Source: Microplitis mediator (lineage: Eukaryota > Arthropoda > Insecta > Hymenoptera > Braconidae). From it: a DNA stretch of 64,000 bases. Below, piece after piece: positions 24,401 through 35,789 of the stretch. The translations under genes were made by a program, and so were the position numbers. The DNA lies in assembly GCF_029852145.1 (NCBI RefSeq), contig NC_079976.1:992001-1056000 (forward strand), read 5' to 3'. The notes beneath the pieces were generated by a model. The model was not told where the DNA came from and did no database searches. It was given only the letters and a program-made list of their open reading frames with translations. Positions within the stretch are counted from its first letter, which is position 1. The number at the start of each line of letters is the position of its first letter.

Positions 24401-27400
24401 ATCGGAGCTTTAATTTTCGAAAATTTCGGCCCGAAAAGCTTAAAAAGTCACTTGGAATTTCTAGAAAAAAAGTAATTATCTCTAATTTTATTTTATGACA
24501 AATTTCGCCGCCATATTTGAATTTTGTCTCACAAAAATTTTTCTTTCCCACTTTCCTCCCATAAATAAAAATAAAAATATCATTCAGAAAAATTCATAGT
24601 CTACTCTGCACATTTGTAATCTCATTAGCATAAAAAACAAATTTCGAAAAATTTTTTCTCGGCATAAAATTTAAAACGGGATTAAAAAATTATCCTCAGC
24701 CACCCCAACTCTATATGCTGCTTTTATCCAAAGTATATTTCGATGTCAAAAATAATAAGCTAATAAATATAACAATAATAATAGTAATAATAATGCCGAC
24801 ATATATATTCTGCACTTAATTTAGTTTGTTATTTAATACCTTTTTCAACGTAAGTTTAATACATTATACATGCATGATAAAAGGTTTTATAGAGGAATAA
24901 AAATCCCCGGAATTTTTTCCATGGTACACATATATTGCGTTTGTTACCTCATCCCGACAGCTCGGTTGCCCCCAGCAGCACCTTTTTAACTTTTTTATTT
25001 TATTTTTTTTCCTCTACTTTAGCTCCGACCGTGAAAAGCTCTCACGGCTGCTCCAATACTCAGCCTTTTATTTTATTCCTCTTATTTCACGCTCAAATGT
25101 AAATCGTGTTAATCTCGCTCGCAATATTTATTCCATTATTATTAATAATAACAACAACAACAACAGCAAGAGCACGAGCAATAATACCAACCCATCATGT
25201 ATTAAATATTCCCCCGAATGTCGAGTAAAGCGCTCATGAGCTCCCGAAAGTGCAATTACGAAGGACCAATATTGGTTAACCTTTCGAGATCGACATGACC
25301 ATGCAGCCCCGTAATGAGTCCATTCAAGTGGACGCTATTTCCAGTCAAGTACCACACACATGTTACATACATTCGCCAACGAGTCCCTCCCGTCCCGTAA
25401 AAACTCGAGCTTCCATATCGTTATTGCCCACCGGCATACAAATAACCGTTTGCTCAAGTCCTTGAGTTTCAATTTATTCCGACATTCTGTCTTTTTTCCA
25501 TAACACACAAAGGCTCATTTTATTGTTGCATACAACCTTGGACAAAATGTTTGACTGCAATTGTTCGCCGGCGAATTTATGCCCGAGTCAGACTCCGAAA
25601 AAAGGCGAACGGTTTAAAGAAAAAAATTAATGACCGGAGTAAAGTACAGCAAACCAGGGGTTATTGATAACGCGGCATTAAAAGTAAATTTCTTGGTCAG
25701 AATGTATAAAAACCCGAGTAAGGTTCATTAAGTTTTTACCCAAGTTCCCAGATAATCCGTTCTGTTCCTTGAGAGCGAGCGAGAGTTCACATAATGGCGT
25801 CGATCGATTTCCCGGTCGAGGCACCAGGTTTAATGCCTGCCCCTGCGTTTCCCTTGCCTCAGTCCAGCTTTTTCCCTCCTTCTGTGCTCCCCTCCCACCT
25901 TCTCCTCCTTATCCTCATCTTCATCCTATACTAACTTGAGTTTGCGAGAGCACGAGCGAGCAAGCGGTTTTATTGGAAAGGAACAGCTCGGTGGCCGCCT
26001 TTCCCTTGTCGGGGACGTTTAATAGAGGGTGAAACCACCTTATACTTTCTTTTCTTCATCACCTCCTCCTCCTGCTTCTCATTCTCCTTCACATCTATTC
26101 CAGCAGCTCCGACAAAAGTTTCCCGAACGTAACAGACCGACACCATTTCAAGCCCACTCCGTTCTCTCGCTGGATCCTCGGAGAACTTATCGCAATTCTT
26201 GTATTTACCCAAACAAATCGTCTCTGACTTAACAACCCAGCCAGCAATTCATCAAACTTTCATCCATTTCGAGCAGAGAAAGTTCACAACTAAAGTAAGT
26301 TAACTCTGCCGATGTCTTACCACCAATGTCTGTTTCTACTCAACAGATAAGTGGACACGCGAGCAGATAATTTTCAGATAAGTGCCCAGTGCACCCCCAC
26401 CACCGCCGACAGCTTTCTAGGATCTTGGTCCGAAAAGTAGCTGTCTCATTTAATTCAAAAGCAATTCGGGACCTGATTTATCGCTTCGACACCCACGGCA
26501 TTTATCGCTCCACTAGCCGTATCCATCATCTTGATATTCATTATTTTTGTTTTTTATCTTTCATGCCGAACCCGAGTCTATACAGTAGGAGACTATCATG
26601 CTACCAAATCAGATCCACTCACACAAGTGGGTCACATCTGCTTGATGTATTTATTTATGAGGCTAAAAAATCCAAATCCAAATTGAATGAGGGTAGGAAT
26701 GTATGGTCACGGTGGGTTGCCTCATATCCCGTAAACCAGACCGGCATTGTGTGTTTTTGTGTTGCTCTATTCCTGTTTTAGTTTCTGTCCCTGGCTGTAG
26801 TGATACTCGTAGATGTAGATGTAGATGTAGAAGTAGATGTAGTGATCGTCAACTCTCAGACCCCCGTTGTGGAAACTCATTGAATGGGTATTTCAGTTGC
26901 CAGTAGCCTCTACGAGCCACTTGGTATCGTGTGTATAACAGCCAAGCTATAATACCGTGGGTGTCGAGATGAAGGGGATCGATCGAATCGCCATTACCGC
27001 TCGGAGAGAGATAGATTGGACGAACATGGCGATCGGCGAGTGTGCGACCGGGATGGAAACAGCTCTATTGGGTAGACTTTGGTATAGAGTACAGAATATA
27101 GAGTCTAGTGTATAGAGGATGGAGGCAGAGGCAGAGGCAGAGTGTGTAGAGTGAATAGAGTGCGGCCTCGATGGAATCACGCCGACAACGCGTTGCCGAG
27201 GGTGGTTTATTCTCCGTATACATTTGCCGCGTATCACCCTACGATAGGATGACGCCCTGGTTTAGGGCGAGAGAAGAAGGCTTTATAGATACGAGGGCGT
27301 GTTTCCCCGTAGCGCGACACATGCAACCACTCACTCACTCTGAGTATAAAAGCCCACTCTGTCTTTCTCACCAGCTACTTTATTAAATCCCTGGGGAATC

Positions 27401-30400
27401 CGCGTACTACTCACCACCCTGGTTGAATCTCCAACGAGTATAGGGATTCAACTGGATAAATCATCCTCTAGAAGAGTAACTTCCTAAATTGTGTCAGTCA
27501 ATACTCGGATACAGACTCCTCTGATACATATAAGCAGACTTAGATTTAGCTTTCAGATGATATTGTTATCCTGTCACATTAAACCGGGGCTCGGGTAGCT
27601 GGAGTACCCACGCTATCTTATTCTGATAATCCACCCACAAGTTGACTGATACTTTGGCATTAGCTCAGAACAACAGACTGACTAGGCCAATAAATAAGAC
27701 AGGGATGTGTGCGCTTGTATATTTTTTATTTATTTCATTGAATTATTCTAAATGGTGAATTGTCTTTTAGGTATGGAGCCGGGTACGATTTGGCGGCACG
27801 TCGGAAAAACGCGACCAGGGAATCGACGGCGACTTTGAAGGCCTGGTTGAACGAGCACAAGAAGAATCCTTATCCGACGAAAGGGGAGAAGATAATGCTG
27901 GCGATAATCACCAAGATGACGTTGACCCAAGTGTCCACGTGGTTCGCTAATGCGAGGAGAAGACTTAAGAAGGAGAACAAAATGACGTGGGAGCCCAAGA
28001 ACAAAACTGACGACGACGATGACGCGATACTCACCGACTCGGAAGATAACAAAGACAAGGACGAGATGGGCAGTGAGCACCGGAGTGACCGCGTCGGAGA
28101 TGACTCTCAACGCAGTCTTGATGACAATGGTAATAATTTCATTATATTTACTCATATTTCTGTCAGTAATTTATGCAATAAGAGACCTACCGAACACAAT
28201 TAACCCAAGAATTCCAATTAGTGCCCAGTTTATAGTTCCTAACCTCACTTCCCCGCGAAATTTAACGTCACTGTGTACTTTGGCGCGTCCAAAATTCACA
28301 AAATTTCGTGCTCACCTAAATTCACTTTCCAATAGTGGATAGAAAATAAAATTAAAGCCTTGAGGCAATTAGTTGACGAGCTGGGAGTAATCAAAAATGG
28401 CAAGTGGGGCTCGATCGGGCAAACCGACGCGTTTCCATGGAACCTGCCGAGGATTTAACTGAAGAGCAAAGTCTTAGCATGTAATACCGACATTATGAAA
28501 TATTTAAACCGCAAACTAGTCAGCATATCACCACCGAGAAATTCCAAATTCGCAATGAATTCAAAGTAAGTGAGATGAGGATTGTGTCGCGGCGGTGGAC
28601 ATAATGGTTCACATGTGGGTAAACACAGTGACGGGTTGCGGGTTGCCGAGCCAAGAGATTAATGGCCTTTGGGTTCGGGCTTAGCTCCCATTCCCTTCCT
28701 CACACCACCAGCTTCTATACCTCTCTCATATATACATATACATATAGATATAGATATATAAATGCCAAACGGACTGGTAGGTCCGTCGGTGTACACAACA
28801 CACTCGCATACTCTCAGAGTAATGCAAGAGTGCGAGGGTGCGGCCAGACTGAGTACTGGACCTACTCCAGTCCAGTTCCGCGTAGATATTTCTGCTGGTT
28901 CTGTTGATAAGTCTATTAAATGTCAGTGCTTCCTGTTGCTGTCGATATGTTACTTTGGTAAGCAATCTCGGGCTTCAGCGATTAATTGAACAGATATTAA
29001 TTATGGGAATTAATGGGTGATAACAGAAGGTCAAAAGTTAAAGAGCCACTTGTGGCAGTATCTGTTTAGTTGAGCCATAAGGTTCAGTTTTATAAGGGGT
29101 AACTGCACCCCAAAAGCCCACAAAACTCTCTAGGCAGATCTCCGTCCTTGTGCTGGATGTCTAGTTGGATTGAAGGGAGCGAGAGAGACGCAGTAGAAGC
29201 AGAAGCAGAAGCAGAAGTAGAAGCAGTAGAGGCAGATCTCTTCGCTTGGGGAATTATCGCTTGACGAGCCATCAACTAAACCCTCTGGCAACTCATTCGA
29301 ACCTCTTAATGAAATTCTCACCCCTGACTGACTGGCTGGCCGCCCGCCCTACCAGACAGTCGGGACGCTCCGAGTGCCTTGGGATACAACCTCCTCGTTC
29401 CCATTAAATCAACGAGAGAAAGACAATGACAAAATATACAACTCGTGCTGAGGTTGTATTCAGTGTTGGTGCATCAGTGAGCAGTCTGCGAATGGACTCG
29501 GGTGTAAGTCGTTGGTGTTTCCGAACAAAAAGACGAGAAAAGTGGTAAGGGCCGCCGAGGGATACAGAGAGCAGAGACACGGGGTGAGAGAATGAGAGAG
29601 CGAACTGAAAACGAGTGAGCAGACGTTGAACAAAAAGAAAAAAAGACGAAGAAGGAAATAAAAAGAGTAGGAAAGAGATATCGAGGAAGCCCAAGGGGAT
29701 CTCAAATCTCTCGTGCTCCCCAAAGTGGTTGCAGGCTTCGCTCCCCGGTTTTTTTCACAGCATCCCTTACGGCTTAGCTCTCAATGAGCAGACCCAACCA
29801 TCCACCCTGGGTGAAGAAAACCCTCTTCTTTCCCTCCCTTCTCCCCTCGTTTTCGCACTTGCTATTTTTCACTTTCACCCGCGATTTCTATCTCCCACTT
29901 TCTTCAATGCCTCCCTTTTTTCCTTGATGCTGACGACACCCTCCCCAGTCCGTTTCTTCCTCGGTCTTTTCACCGGCCCCGCAATGACACGCATACCCGA
30001 CTCGCTTTCACACCAGGGACTATAAACCATTAACGGCAATATTGCCATTGAGCCGAGCACACTTAGACCCTCACCAATAATTAACGAGCCCGGGGATATA
30101 TCTCTGGCTTATCGTCCTTGCCCCTCAATTAAGTGTCGTCTACGTACATTTTTAAAGCTCCACACAAGCCGACAAGTCGATCCCACTCTCAAATAACTAA
30201 AACCACTTATAATTCCCGCTACCGAGTGTCCCCATCTCTTCATTCCTTTTGCTATTCCCATTAATCAAAAATCCATCATAAATGTAATCCCCACTGAACA
30301 AGTTCTTTGTGTTTGCAGAGCCGATAAGACACGTCAAGGCCGAGCACATGCACCACGAAAAGGACCTGGAGGATGACGACGACCTGGACCTGGAAGATGA

Positions 30401-31525
30401 CCCACGAGCGCGCGGCGACATGGGCTATCACCACATGCCGCACCACAGCCATCATCACCACCATCATCAAGGCTACGTAGGAGAAGACCACCACCTCAAG
30501 GAAGAGGGAGTCAAATCCGACTGCCAAGCGGGAGTTCCCATTCCCGCGACGAAGCCCAAGATCTGGTCGCTGGCTGACACCGCAGCCTGCAAGACTCCTC
30601 CACCTAGCAGCCATCCGCACGCGCATCAGCACCACCAGCAGCAGCAGTACCTCCACCATCACCACTACGGTCTCCAGCAGCAGCAGCAGCAGCATCAACT
30701 CCAGCAGCACAATCCTCACCACCACCAAAACACCGGGCAGCCCTGGCAGCTGGGTCCCTCCGGGCCAAATGACAACTCCGGTCTCGGCGGACTCACGTCC
30801 TTCGCCCTCCCCTCGTCAGCTACCTCGATGAGTCCTTCAGCAGCCGCGGCCACCCCCTACTCCAACGTCTCTAGGTACGGCGGGTTCCTCAGCTCCGGGA
30901 ACCAGCTCCACTACAACCCGAACTCTTCCTCGGCATCTTCGTCCAGCGCATCGTCCAGTGCCGCAGCGGTGGGGTTTCCCGAAGTTGGTACGGACACGCC
31001 ACCCCAAACGCCACCCAACATGAAGGTGGCGACGCCCAATGGTGTGATCCAAGCAGCTCCAGCAGCAGCGGCCTACTGCCCTGGTGGCATCAACACAACC
31101 GCGGTCACCAGTAATCCCAGCACCCCGAACAACCTCTACCCCAGCAACACGATCCTCGCCTCCAGCAACACCGGGTACTTATCTTCCAGCTCGGGCTCCT
31201 CCGTCAGCAGCAACTCCTCGTCCTTCGGCTCGAGACTACAGAGTCCCCACAAGGAGACCTTCGTCAACCAGAACGGCCTTCACCAGCAGACCGCTGGCAG
31301 TCTCGCCACCGAAGCCACTACTGCGTTCAAACCCTTCTACAAAGAGTGAGTTGATTCTTTGGTTTTATTTGACTTTTTGTTCCCTACCTCCATTGCCACC
31401 ATCAATAACAACAACCCAGCGCTCACCCATGCATTTATACTCTCAGTTATAAAATGACCTTTACTCTAAGCTTTATTTATTCTAGATCACAATCTATGGC
31501 TAGTGGATTTGTGTCACCAGTTTAG
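11313..31525 (+). CDS. ara: Iroquois-class TALE homeobox transcription factor, araucan/caupolican type (six-exon joined CDS)
   Basis: Joined exons 11313-11360, 16495-16881, 20831-20964, 27771-28129, 30319-31345 and (tentatively) 31486-31525 give 664 codons plus TAG. Visible in order: N-terminal MSAYAQFGYSYPSASQ; a Ser/Ala/Gly-rich stretch; CCENGRP and the VCSCQYD block near residues 90-115; SSAFYSPL then NPYGLKD; homeodomain about 200-262 with WFANARRRLKK at 247-257; an acidic D-run; His-rich 347-359; KPKIWSLAD at 388-396; a Gln-rich run; DTPPQTPPNMKV; C-terminal FKPFYKE. Iroquois proteins are nuclear DNA-binding factors that specify dorsal and proneural prepattern domains. DLAARRKNATRE directly before the homeodomain and the LSPSALSPSSN stretch resemble fly Ara/Caup more than Mirror as I remember them. 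Most insects have one ara/caup gene plus mirror, so ara versus caup cannot be separated. The last exon is the weak point; internal junctions are sound. Confidence 0.93.
12030..12560. repeat. GGAGT/ACTCC interspersed array, copy 2 (intronic)
   Basis: Alternating TTAACTCCGG and CGGAGTCAA motifs through 530 bases. A 71-codon open frame here is incidental. Confidence 0.6.
13735..14265. repeat. Tandem duplication, about 280 bp, two copies
   Basis: Both copies carry GAATTTTATATTGACGA, then AAAATGAACTTTGACATTT and TTTGATATATTTTT. A run of T precedes each. Noncoding. Confidence 0.8.
15152..15492. mobile_element. MITE copy 2 (15212-15432) between two 60-bp direct repeats
   Basis: TIR CACAGAAAAAA...TTTTTTTCTGTG as in copies 1 and 3. 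It is bounded by 15152-15211 and 15433-15492, which are 60-bp direct repeats starting TACACGAGTCGCGGAAACCG and differing at about 4 positions. The repeats abut the element ends exactly. Confidence 0.8.
15580..15860. repeat. GGAGTGA/TCACTCC array (intronic)
   Basis: Alternating GGAGTGA and TTCACTCC motifs about every 30-50 bases. Similar in design to the other GGAGT arrays. Confidence 0.6.
16495..16881 (+). CDS. ara: ara coding exon 2 (Cys-rich conserved block)
   Basis: 387 bases, 129 codons, phase 0 on both sides, after a TTTTTCAG acceptor and before a GTAAGT donor. It encodes a low-complexity Ser/Ala/Gly stretch, then CCENGRPMMTDPVTGQTVCS and CQYDSAARLALGAYPRL, then DQGPYPSIGMDSSAFYSPL. The Cys block is a family hallmark N-terminal to the Iroquois homeodomain. 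The exon is strikingly GC-rich against introns of about 30 percent GC. Open frame continues into both introns by chance, so the AG and GT borders define the exon. Two minus-strand open frames inside it are shadows. Confidence 0.95.
18366..18434. repeat. TA dinucleotide microsatellite
   Basis: Nearly uninterrupted (TA)n with a few C or G substitutions. Confidence 0.9.
19158..19795. mobile_element. Foldback element with AAGTCGAAAAAGTC repeats
   Basis: Ends CCGGGTCAAAAATAAAACTT and its inverted complement enclose many alternating AAGTCGAAAAAGTC and GACTTTTTCGTCTTAAA motifs spaced 20-60 bases apart. No transposase. No clear target-site duplication. Confidence 0.7.
20831..20964 (+). CDS. ara: ara coding exon 3
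   Basis: 134 bases after TTTGTAACAG and before GTATGT. It reads GNPYGLKDATGMGMTADMGA, then AWGTAALQPAATGYYPYDPT and LAAYG, with the last Gly codon split 2+1 into exon 4. NPYGLKD and the YDPxxAAYG ending match the segment that leads into the homeodomain in other Iroquois proteins. It is short and absent from any long open frame in its own phase, so it is easily missed. Confidence 0.93.
21020..21960. repeat. GGAGTCA/TTAACTCC array interrupted by the G-rich element
   Basis: Motifs GGAGTTTATTTTAACCGGAG on the left and GACTCCAGGTCCGGAGT, TTAACTCCGG and GGAGTCAAAA on the right of 21074-21572. This is consistent with a later insertion into an older repeat. Confidence 0.6.
21074..21572. mobile_element. 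G-rich foldback element, copy 1
   Basis: Flanked by TA. Ends GGGAAAGGGGGGGGGGGGCA and TGCCCCCCCTTCCCC. Inside it repeats AAAACGGGATA and TATCCCATTTTGCCCGC. About 499 bp, no open frame. It splits an older GGAGTCAA array (21020-21960). Confidence 0.8.
23543..23670. mobile_element. G-rich foldback element, left-end fragment
   Basis: TA, then GGGGAAGGGGGGGGCAAAAC and CTCCAAAATTTGATAAA, matching the left ends of the complete copies. The right half is missing or replaced. Confidence 0.6.
23864..24380. mobile_element. G-rich foldback element, copy 2
   Basis: TA-flanked, about 517 bp. Ends GGGGAAGGAGGGACAAAAGG and CCCCTTTTGCCCCTCCCTTC. Internal GGGGTACCCC and GTACCCCACTTTGTCCGCAG correspond to those of copy 1, so the two are divergent members of one family. 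Confidence 0.8.
27771..28129 (+). CDS. ara: ara coding exon 4: complete Iroquois homeodomain
   Basis: 359 bases after TGTCTTTTAG and before GTAATA. It begins YGAGYDLAARRKNATRE and contains the whole TALE homeodomain. The three-residue loop extension is at NPYPTKGEK, and the recognition helix is in QVSTWFANARRRLKK. TALE proteins carry a small residue at homeodomain position 50, here Ala of WFANARR. Next come WEPKNKTDDDDDA and an acidic, charged tail ending QRSLDDN plus one base of a split Glu codon. The frame stays open beyond the donor into intron sequence, which should not be read as protein. The exon is GC-rich with no disrupted residues, consistent with an intact gene. Confidence 0.97.
28130..30318 (+). 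other. ara intron 4
   Basis: 2.2 kb, relatively repeat-poor and less AT-rich than other introns. It has simple GAAGCA repeats at about 29195-29230 and purine/pyrimidine-skewed tracts at about 29555-29680. Open frames in it lack family signatures. Confidence 0.85.
30319..31345 (+). CDS. ara: ara coding exon 5: C-terminal low-complexity regulatory region
   Basis: 1027 bases after GTTTGCAG. The first two bases finish a Glu codon, giving EPIRHVKAEHMHHEKDL. Visible segments: an Asp/Glu-rich run, a six-His run with flanking His, CQAGVPIPATKPKIWSLADT with the following CKTPPP, a Gln-rich run, Ser/Ala-rich linkers, TDTPPQTPPNMKV and FKPFYKE. GVPIPATKPKIWSLADT and DTPPQTPPNMKV are shared with fly Ara; the rest is poorly conserved low-complexity sequence. 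The exon ends at a strong GTGAGT donor (31346). If that donor is not used, the frame stops at once with TGA at 31347-31349. Large antisense open frames here come from Gln/His codon bias and are not genes. Confidence 0.93.
31486..31525 (+). CDS. ara: Candidate ara terminal coding exon 6
   Basis: After a pyrimidine-rich acceptor (TTTATTCTAG) 140 bases downstream of exon 5, phase matches and the frame reads SQSMASGFVSPV then TAG at 31523-31525. It would extend FKPFYKE by 12 residues. The support is splice-site quality and phase only. Twelve open codons can occur by chance, and I do not recall this tail from other family members. The alternatives are reading through the exon 5 donor (protein ends at FKPFYKE) or splicing to the acceptor at 36626, which also ends there. 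Confidence 0.42.
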
Positions 31526-34229
31526 GAATTAACACCTACCGATCTTGAATGATTAACTTGGGACTCGGCTCTTCAGGTAAGCTGGAAATATTTTATTATC
31601 TCATTTTATATTTTTTATCCGTCCTTTCGGTTTTTAAAATATTCAAAGATCCCTCGGAGCTCGGATACCTAGGCCACTATCATCACCGAATTAAACTACA
31701 TCGGAACCGGGCAGGAGTATATCCAAGTCACTGTTGCGTAAATAATAATAAAACCCAACTCTGTTATTATTTTATTGAGAGCCATTGATGCATTAGATCG
31801 CGGATTTATTTTCGACGAAGGAACAGGATTATAGATACAGCCTGAGATTAATAACTTTGGTAATAAAATAAATTAGAGAATAGAAATGGTAATAGGTGCC
31901 GAGGATAAAAGAGCAAGACCATGAGCAAGAGAAGGGAAGAGAAGGGAAGAGAAGGGAGCAAAAAATAAAAATAAAAAAATGAAAAAAGAGAGGCTCGTTT
32001 CGAGACATCTTGCCCGAATGGAAGACCGGGTGTTAGCTGGATGTCCTTATCTCGTGGCAATCTGATCCTAATTTATAGTCACGTCTCGAATAAACTAGTT
32101 TTCGCTGTCGTCACCTCTGCTCGTCGGCTCAGACGATCGAGAACGTCCTCTTACTCAGTCCCCGGTCTCATCCCCAGTTCCCGCTCTCGGTTTCTGCCAC
32201 CTTTTTTTTGCTCCGAGAAATTTTCGCCACTCAACGGTCCCAAGTTATTATGCTGGGCCCGATATAAAGCATTTTGAAATAATCGGTATTTTTAACCCGC
32301 AGATTCTCGGCGGACGGGTATCGGAATTTATTTACCCAAATAAAGGCTTTTTGTGGCTCGCGTTTGTGGGTTTGGGAAAATATTTAGCGGTGTTAATTGA
32401 CGGCAGGGTGGACTGGAGGCGGGTTTGTTTAGTCTGGAGCCACAGGACTCCAGAGAGAGGAGAGAAGAGAAGGAAGGGAAAAGTAGACTCAAGGTAATTG
32501 GCAATTAGTAAGGGGATATCTAATTGCCGTGTGGGCGATTGCGGGTGGCGGACCTGAGCTGCCGTTGCTCCCGGCGATACGAGCCCGGTTCAATGCCCAC
32601 TGAGCTGATCCGAGCCTTCTGATCACATCATTTAATTGTGATCCCATCGGTGGGTTATTTCTGTGCACAAGTACATGGTAGCTTGTAAAATATTTCCAAT
32701 TACCGCGAGCTAGAATTTTGTTTTACGGATTTCGAGAGAGGGCTTTTTAATAACATTCTCGCTAATTGCGTTAGTTCATTATTTACGATACAAAATTTTT
32801 ATTAAAAAATCCGTCGATTTTTTTTTAACCGGCACCTCAAAAAATTCCGGCAAAAATAAAAATCTGAGCCATCAATTAATTATCGCAGTTAAAAAATAAT
32901 AATCATAAAAAAATTCGCCGCAACAATAAAATGTAACATCAAAAACAAACAAATTAACGTTAAAATGGAGAGAGAGAAAGTTGGGTGGGGGGAAGAGGAA
33001 GGGGAAGGTGAAGGTGAAGATGAAGGCACAGGTACAGGGAAAGAGGAAGACCAGTAGATCTGCATAAAATTTGGGTTCTTACTAGAAATATCTCGAGCGT
33101 GTGTTGGTAACGGCTACCCATCGTAGGATTCCGGGTGGATGGGTTAGATCTCCCTTAATAAATCCTTTGGCCCAAGCCAGAGCCAGAGCCAGAGCCCGAG
33201 TCCCAGCCAAGCGGATTCTGAGATACCCGCGGCCATTCTGTCCTCCCAGGACCTTCTTTGTCCCACGAGTTAAGGAAATGCCTCTGAGGAGGCGCGAATA
33301 CCTGAGACCTCAGTCCAAGTCCGACTCCAAGACCAAGACCAACACCAAGACCGACACCACCAGCGTCCCGTTGTTCACAAATTCTTCGTCCCCCTTCCTC
33401 ACTCTACTCTATTTTTAGTCCTCTTTGTACTCGACGTTTATTTTATTTATTTTTATTCTTAACTAAACTTAATTCCTTATTTTTTTTCTACTTTATTTTA
33501 TGTATAAAAGAGAACAGTCGCGATGAAACGATGGGTTCGTTTTCGGAACAGTTCAATGAACACGAAGCGTCAACGAATTACACGTTTCGCCGCGCAACAA
33601 GTGGTAAACCCGTTTCTTATTCGTGATCCCAGACTATTTCAAAGTCAATATGGAAATGGGATTTTTTAAATTTTATTTTTTACACTAAAACTCTTTCGCA
33701 AGAACCCGAGAGCTTACGATTGTAATAATTATTATTATTTAATTACGGATAAATCGTTTGGCTGAAGTTTGCTTTGGAGAAGGACGGGCTGAAGGGAGTG
33801 AGGACTTAAAACATTAAGACAAATGAGATGATAGTCGCGCTAACGACTCTCACGGGTGCTGATGAATTGTCCTATTACGTGGAATAACTTCCAAGACTGA
33901 GACTGAGACTGAGACTATAAGTGATAGAACAACTCTCGGGTCCTCGTCCTCGCACTCGGCATTTAGCATCGGCGATTGTTCGATTATGTCAACTGACTCG
34001 AGCCACGGACGGGGCCGTCTATTGTGAAATATCCCGAGGTAATCACCGATATAATGCCGTCGTAAATCACAATAAATATTTTTTTTGAGACCCGGGTTCC
34101 AGCGGGATAATCGATGACGGATTTTATTTATTAGACGGCGTATTGTTCTTGTACATGCGTTTAGATTTTTTTACTGGTGGTAGAAAAAATAAAGGACTAG
34201 TTTGTTCCGATGGATTTGCTGACAAGTTA
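31526..34229. other. Downstream of ara: 3' UTR and/or intergenic, no further gene seen
   Basis: Repeat-poor sequence with GC-richer stretches at about 32280-32620 and 33100-33420, the latter with AGAGCC and CAAGACCGAC simple repeats. Candidate enhancer DNA. No coding exon recognised. Confidence 0.5.
31747..31867 (+). terminator. Candidate polyadenylation signals for short ara transcript
   Basis: AATAAA occurs at 31747-31752 and again at 31862-31867, 220-340 bases after the candidate TAG at 31523. In DNA this AT-rich the hexamer is frequent by chance, so these are only possible 3' ends for the isoform that uses exon 6. Confidence 0.2.
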
Positions 34230-34896
34230 TTGGCTTGTTTTTAATTTTTTTTTTTTATTGAAAATTTTTTTTTATTTTGGAGTTCGTATAAAAAATTTAA
34301 ATTATGGATGGAATTAAAAATTTTTTTTTTCTACAATTGAATAAAAAAAAAAATGCACATGTAGAAAATTTAAAAAAATATATGTGCAATTTTTAGAAAT
34401 TTTTTTTCTTTTTATTTTGGAGTTCGTATAAAAAATTAAAATTATGGATAGAATTAAAAATTTTTTTTTCTACAATTTAATAAAAAAAAAAAATGCACAT
34501 GTAGAAAATTTAAAAAACTAAATGTGCAATTTTTATAAATTTTTTTTTTTTTTTATTTTGGAGTTCGTATAAAAAATTGAAATTATGGATAAAATTAAAA
34601 ATTTTTCTTTTCAACAATTGAATAAAAAAAAAATGCACATGTAGAAAATTTTAAAAACTGTATGTGCAATTTTTATAAATTTTTTTTTTTTTTTTATTTT
34701 GGAGTTCGTATAAAAAATTGAAATTATGGATAAAATTAAAAATTTTTTTTTCTACAATTTAATAAAAAAAAAAAAATGCACATGTAGAAAATTTGAAAAA
34801 CTACATGTGCATTTTTTTAAAATATTTTTTTTTATAACTTTTCGTTTTTTTTTTTAAATAAAAAAATTATTAGACGTCGGCTAATTTCTGTATCAT
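34230..34896. mobile_element. GACGTCGGCTAA MITE family member with four amplified internal units
   Basis: Four about 140-bp units each contain TATTTTGGAGTTCGTATAAA and AAATGCACATGTAGAAAATT. The right end TTAGACGTCGGCTAATTTCT followed by GTATCAT is the end of the dispersed 200-bp palindromic family. The left end is not obvious. Confidence 0.75.
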
Positions 34897-35789
34897 AAAA
34901 TCTGTCATTTGATTTTTAAATTAAAAATAAAAATAATCCCAGTTAATTATTTTCATTAACTTTTTAAAAAAATCTTATAAATTCTCCGGTACTAAATATT
35001 TATAACTCCCGACATTTCCATCACTTAAAAAAAAAAAATAAAAAAAAGGTATAAGAAAAAGATGGGCCATTGAAGAAAATTAATTACCACGGAGTCGGTC
35101 CCTTATCTTCGGATATGGATGTAGTAACTGTTGAATATACAGAGATATAAGTCACAGGTAACATGGATGGTAGAGCTATCCAGAGACCGCCTATCCCTTA
35201 TATCCGGCTTAAGTGCTCTAGTAACAAGCATTTACACGTTACGACGTTCCTTCGCCGAGTAGAGAGTCGAGCGCAATGTCATCCGCGCTCCATTCCGCTG
35301 CCACCCCCGCCCCCTTTCCTCCCGGTTCGCTAAAAACCGGTCCTGCTGCACGCTATGCTCCCCGGCTATCCGAAGATACATAACTTGGCTCTCCTCCTTC
35401 TTCTTCTTATCCTCATCCTTATTTACCACCTCCTCTGTCTCATTTTTTCACTACGGTAATTGTAAGAGTATAGAGTACAAGTACAACTGAACGTACGAGT
35501 ACGGGTTCGGGCGCGTGACATTCGCGATCTCGTCTCATGATATTGAATATTAATCGCTCACGTGCGAGGATTCCGAGTTGTCGATTATTATTCCATGTGT
35601 ACTTAACACTTCGCACCTTCACATACAACCTTCATTTATTCCTTACATACTTTGTATTTAAATATATATATAATTATCTCTCAAACTAGAAATGCATTTT
35701 TTTTATCAAGTAATTATTTTGCCTGATACTTAAATAAAGATATCTCGTAAAATATCAACTTTACGCTAAAATATATTCAAACCTTTTTT

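Larger units (their letters stand above)
20965..27770 (+). other. ara intron 3
   Basis: 6.8 kb between exon 3 and the homeodomain exon. Two complete G-rich foldback elements and a partial one sit in its first half. Two GC-richer, repeat-poor stretches (about 22780-23400 and 25780-27700) hold many overlapping spurious open frames and are good places to look for conserved noncoding elements. Confidence 0.85.

Noticed and set aside
30276..30728. 150-codon minus-strand open frame
   Set aside because: Antisense shadow of the His/Gln-rich part of ara exon 5.
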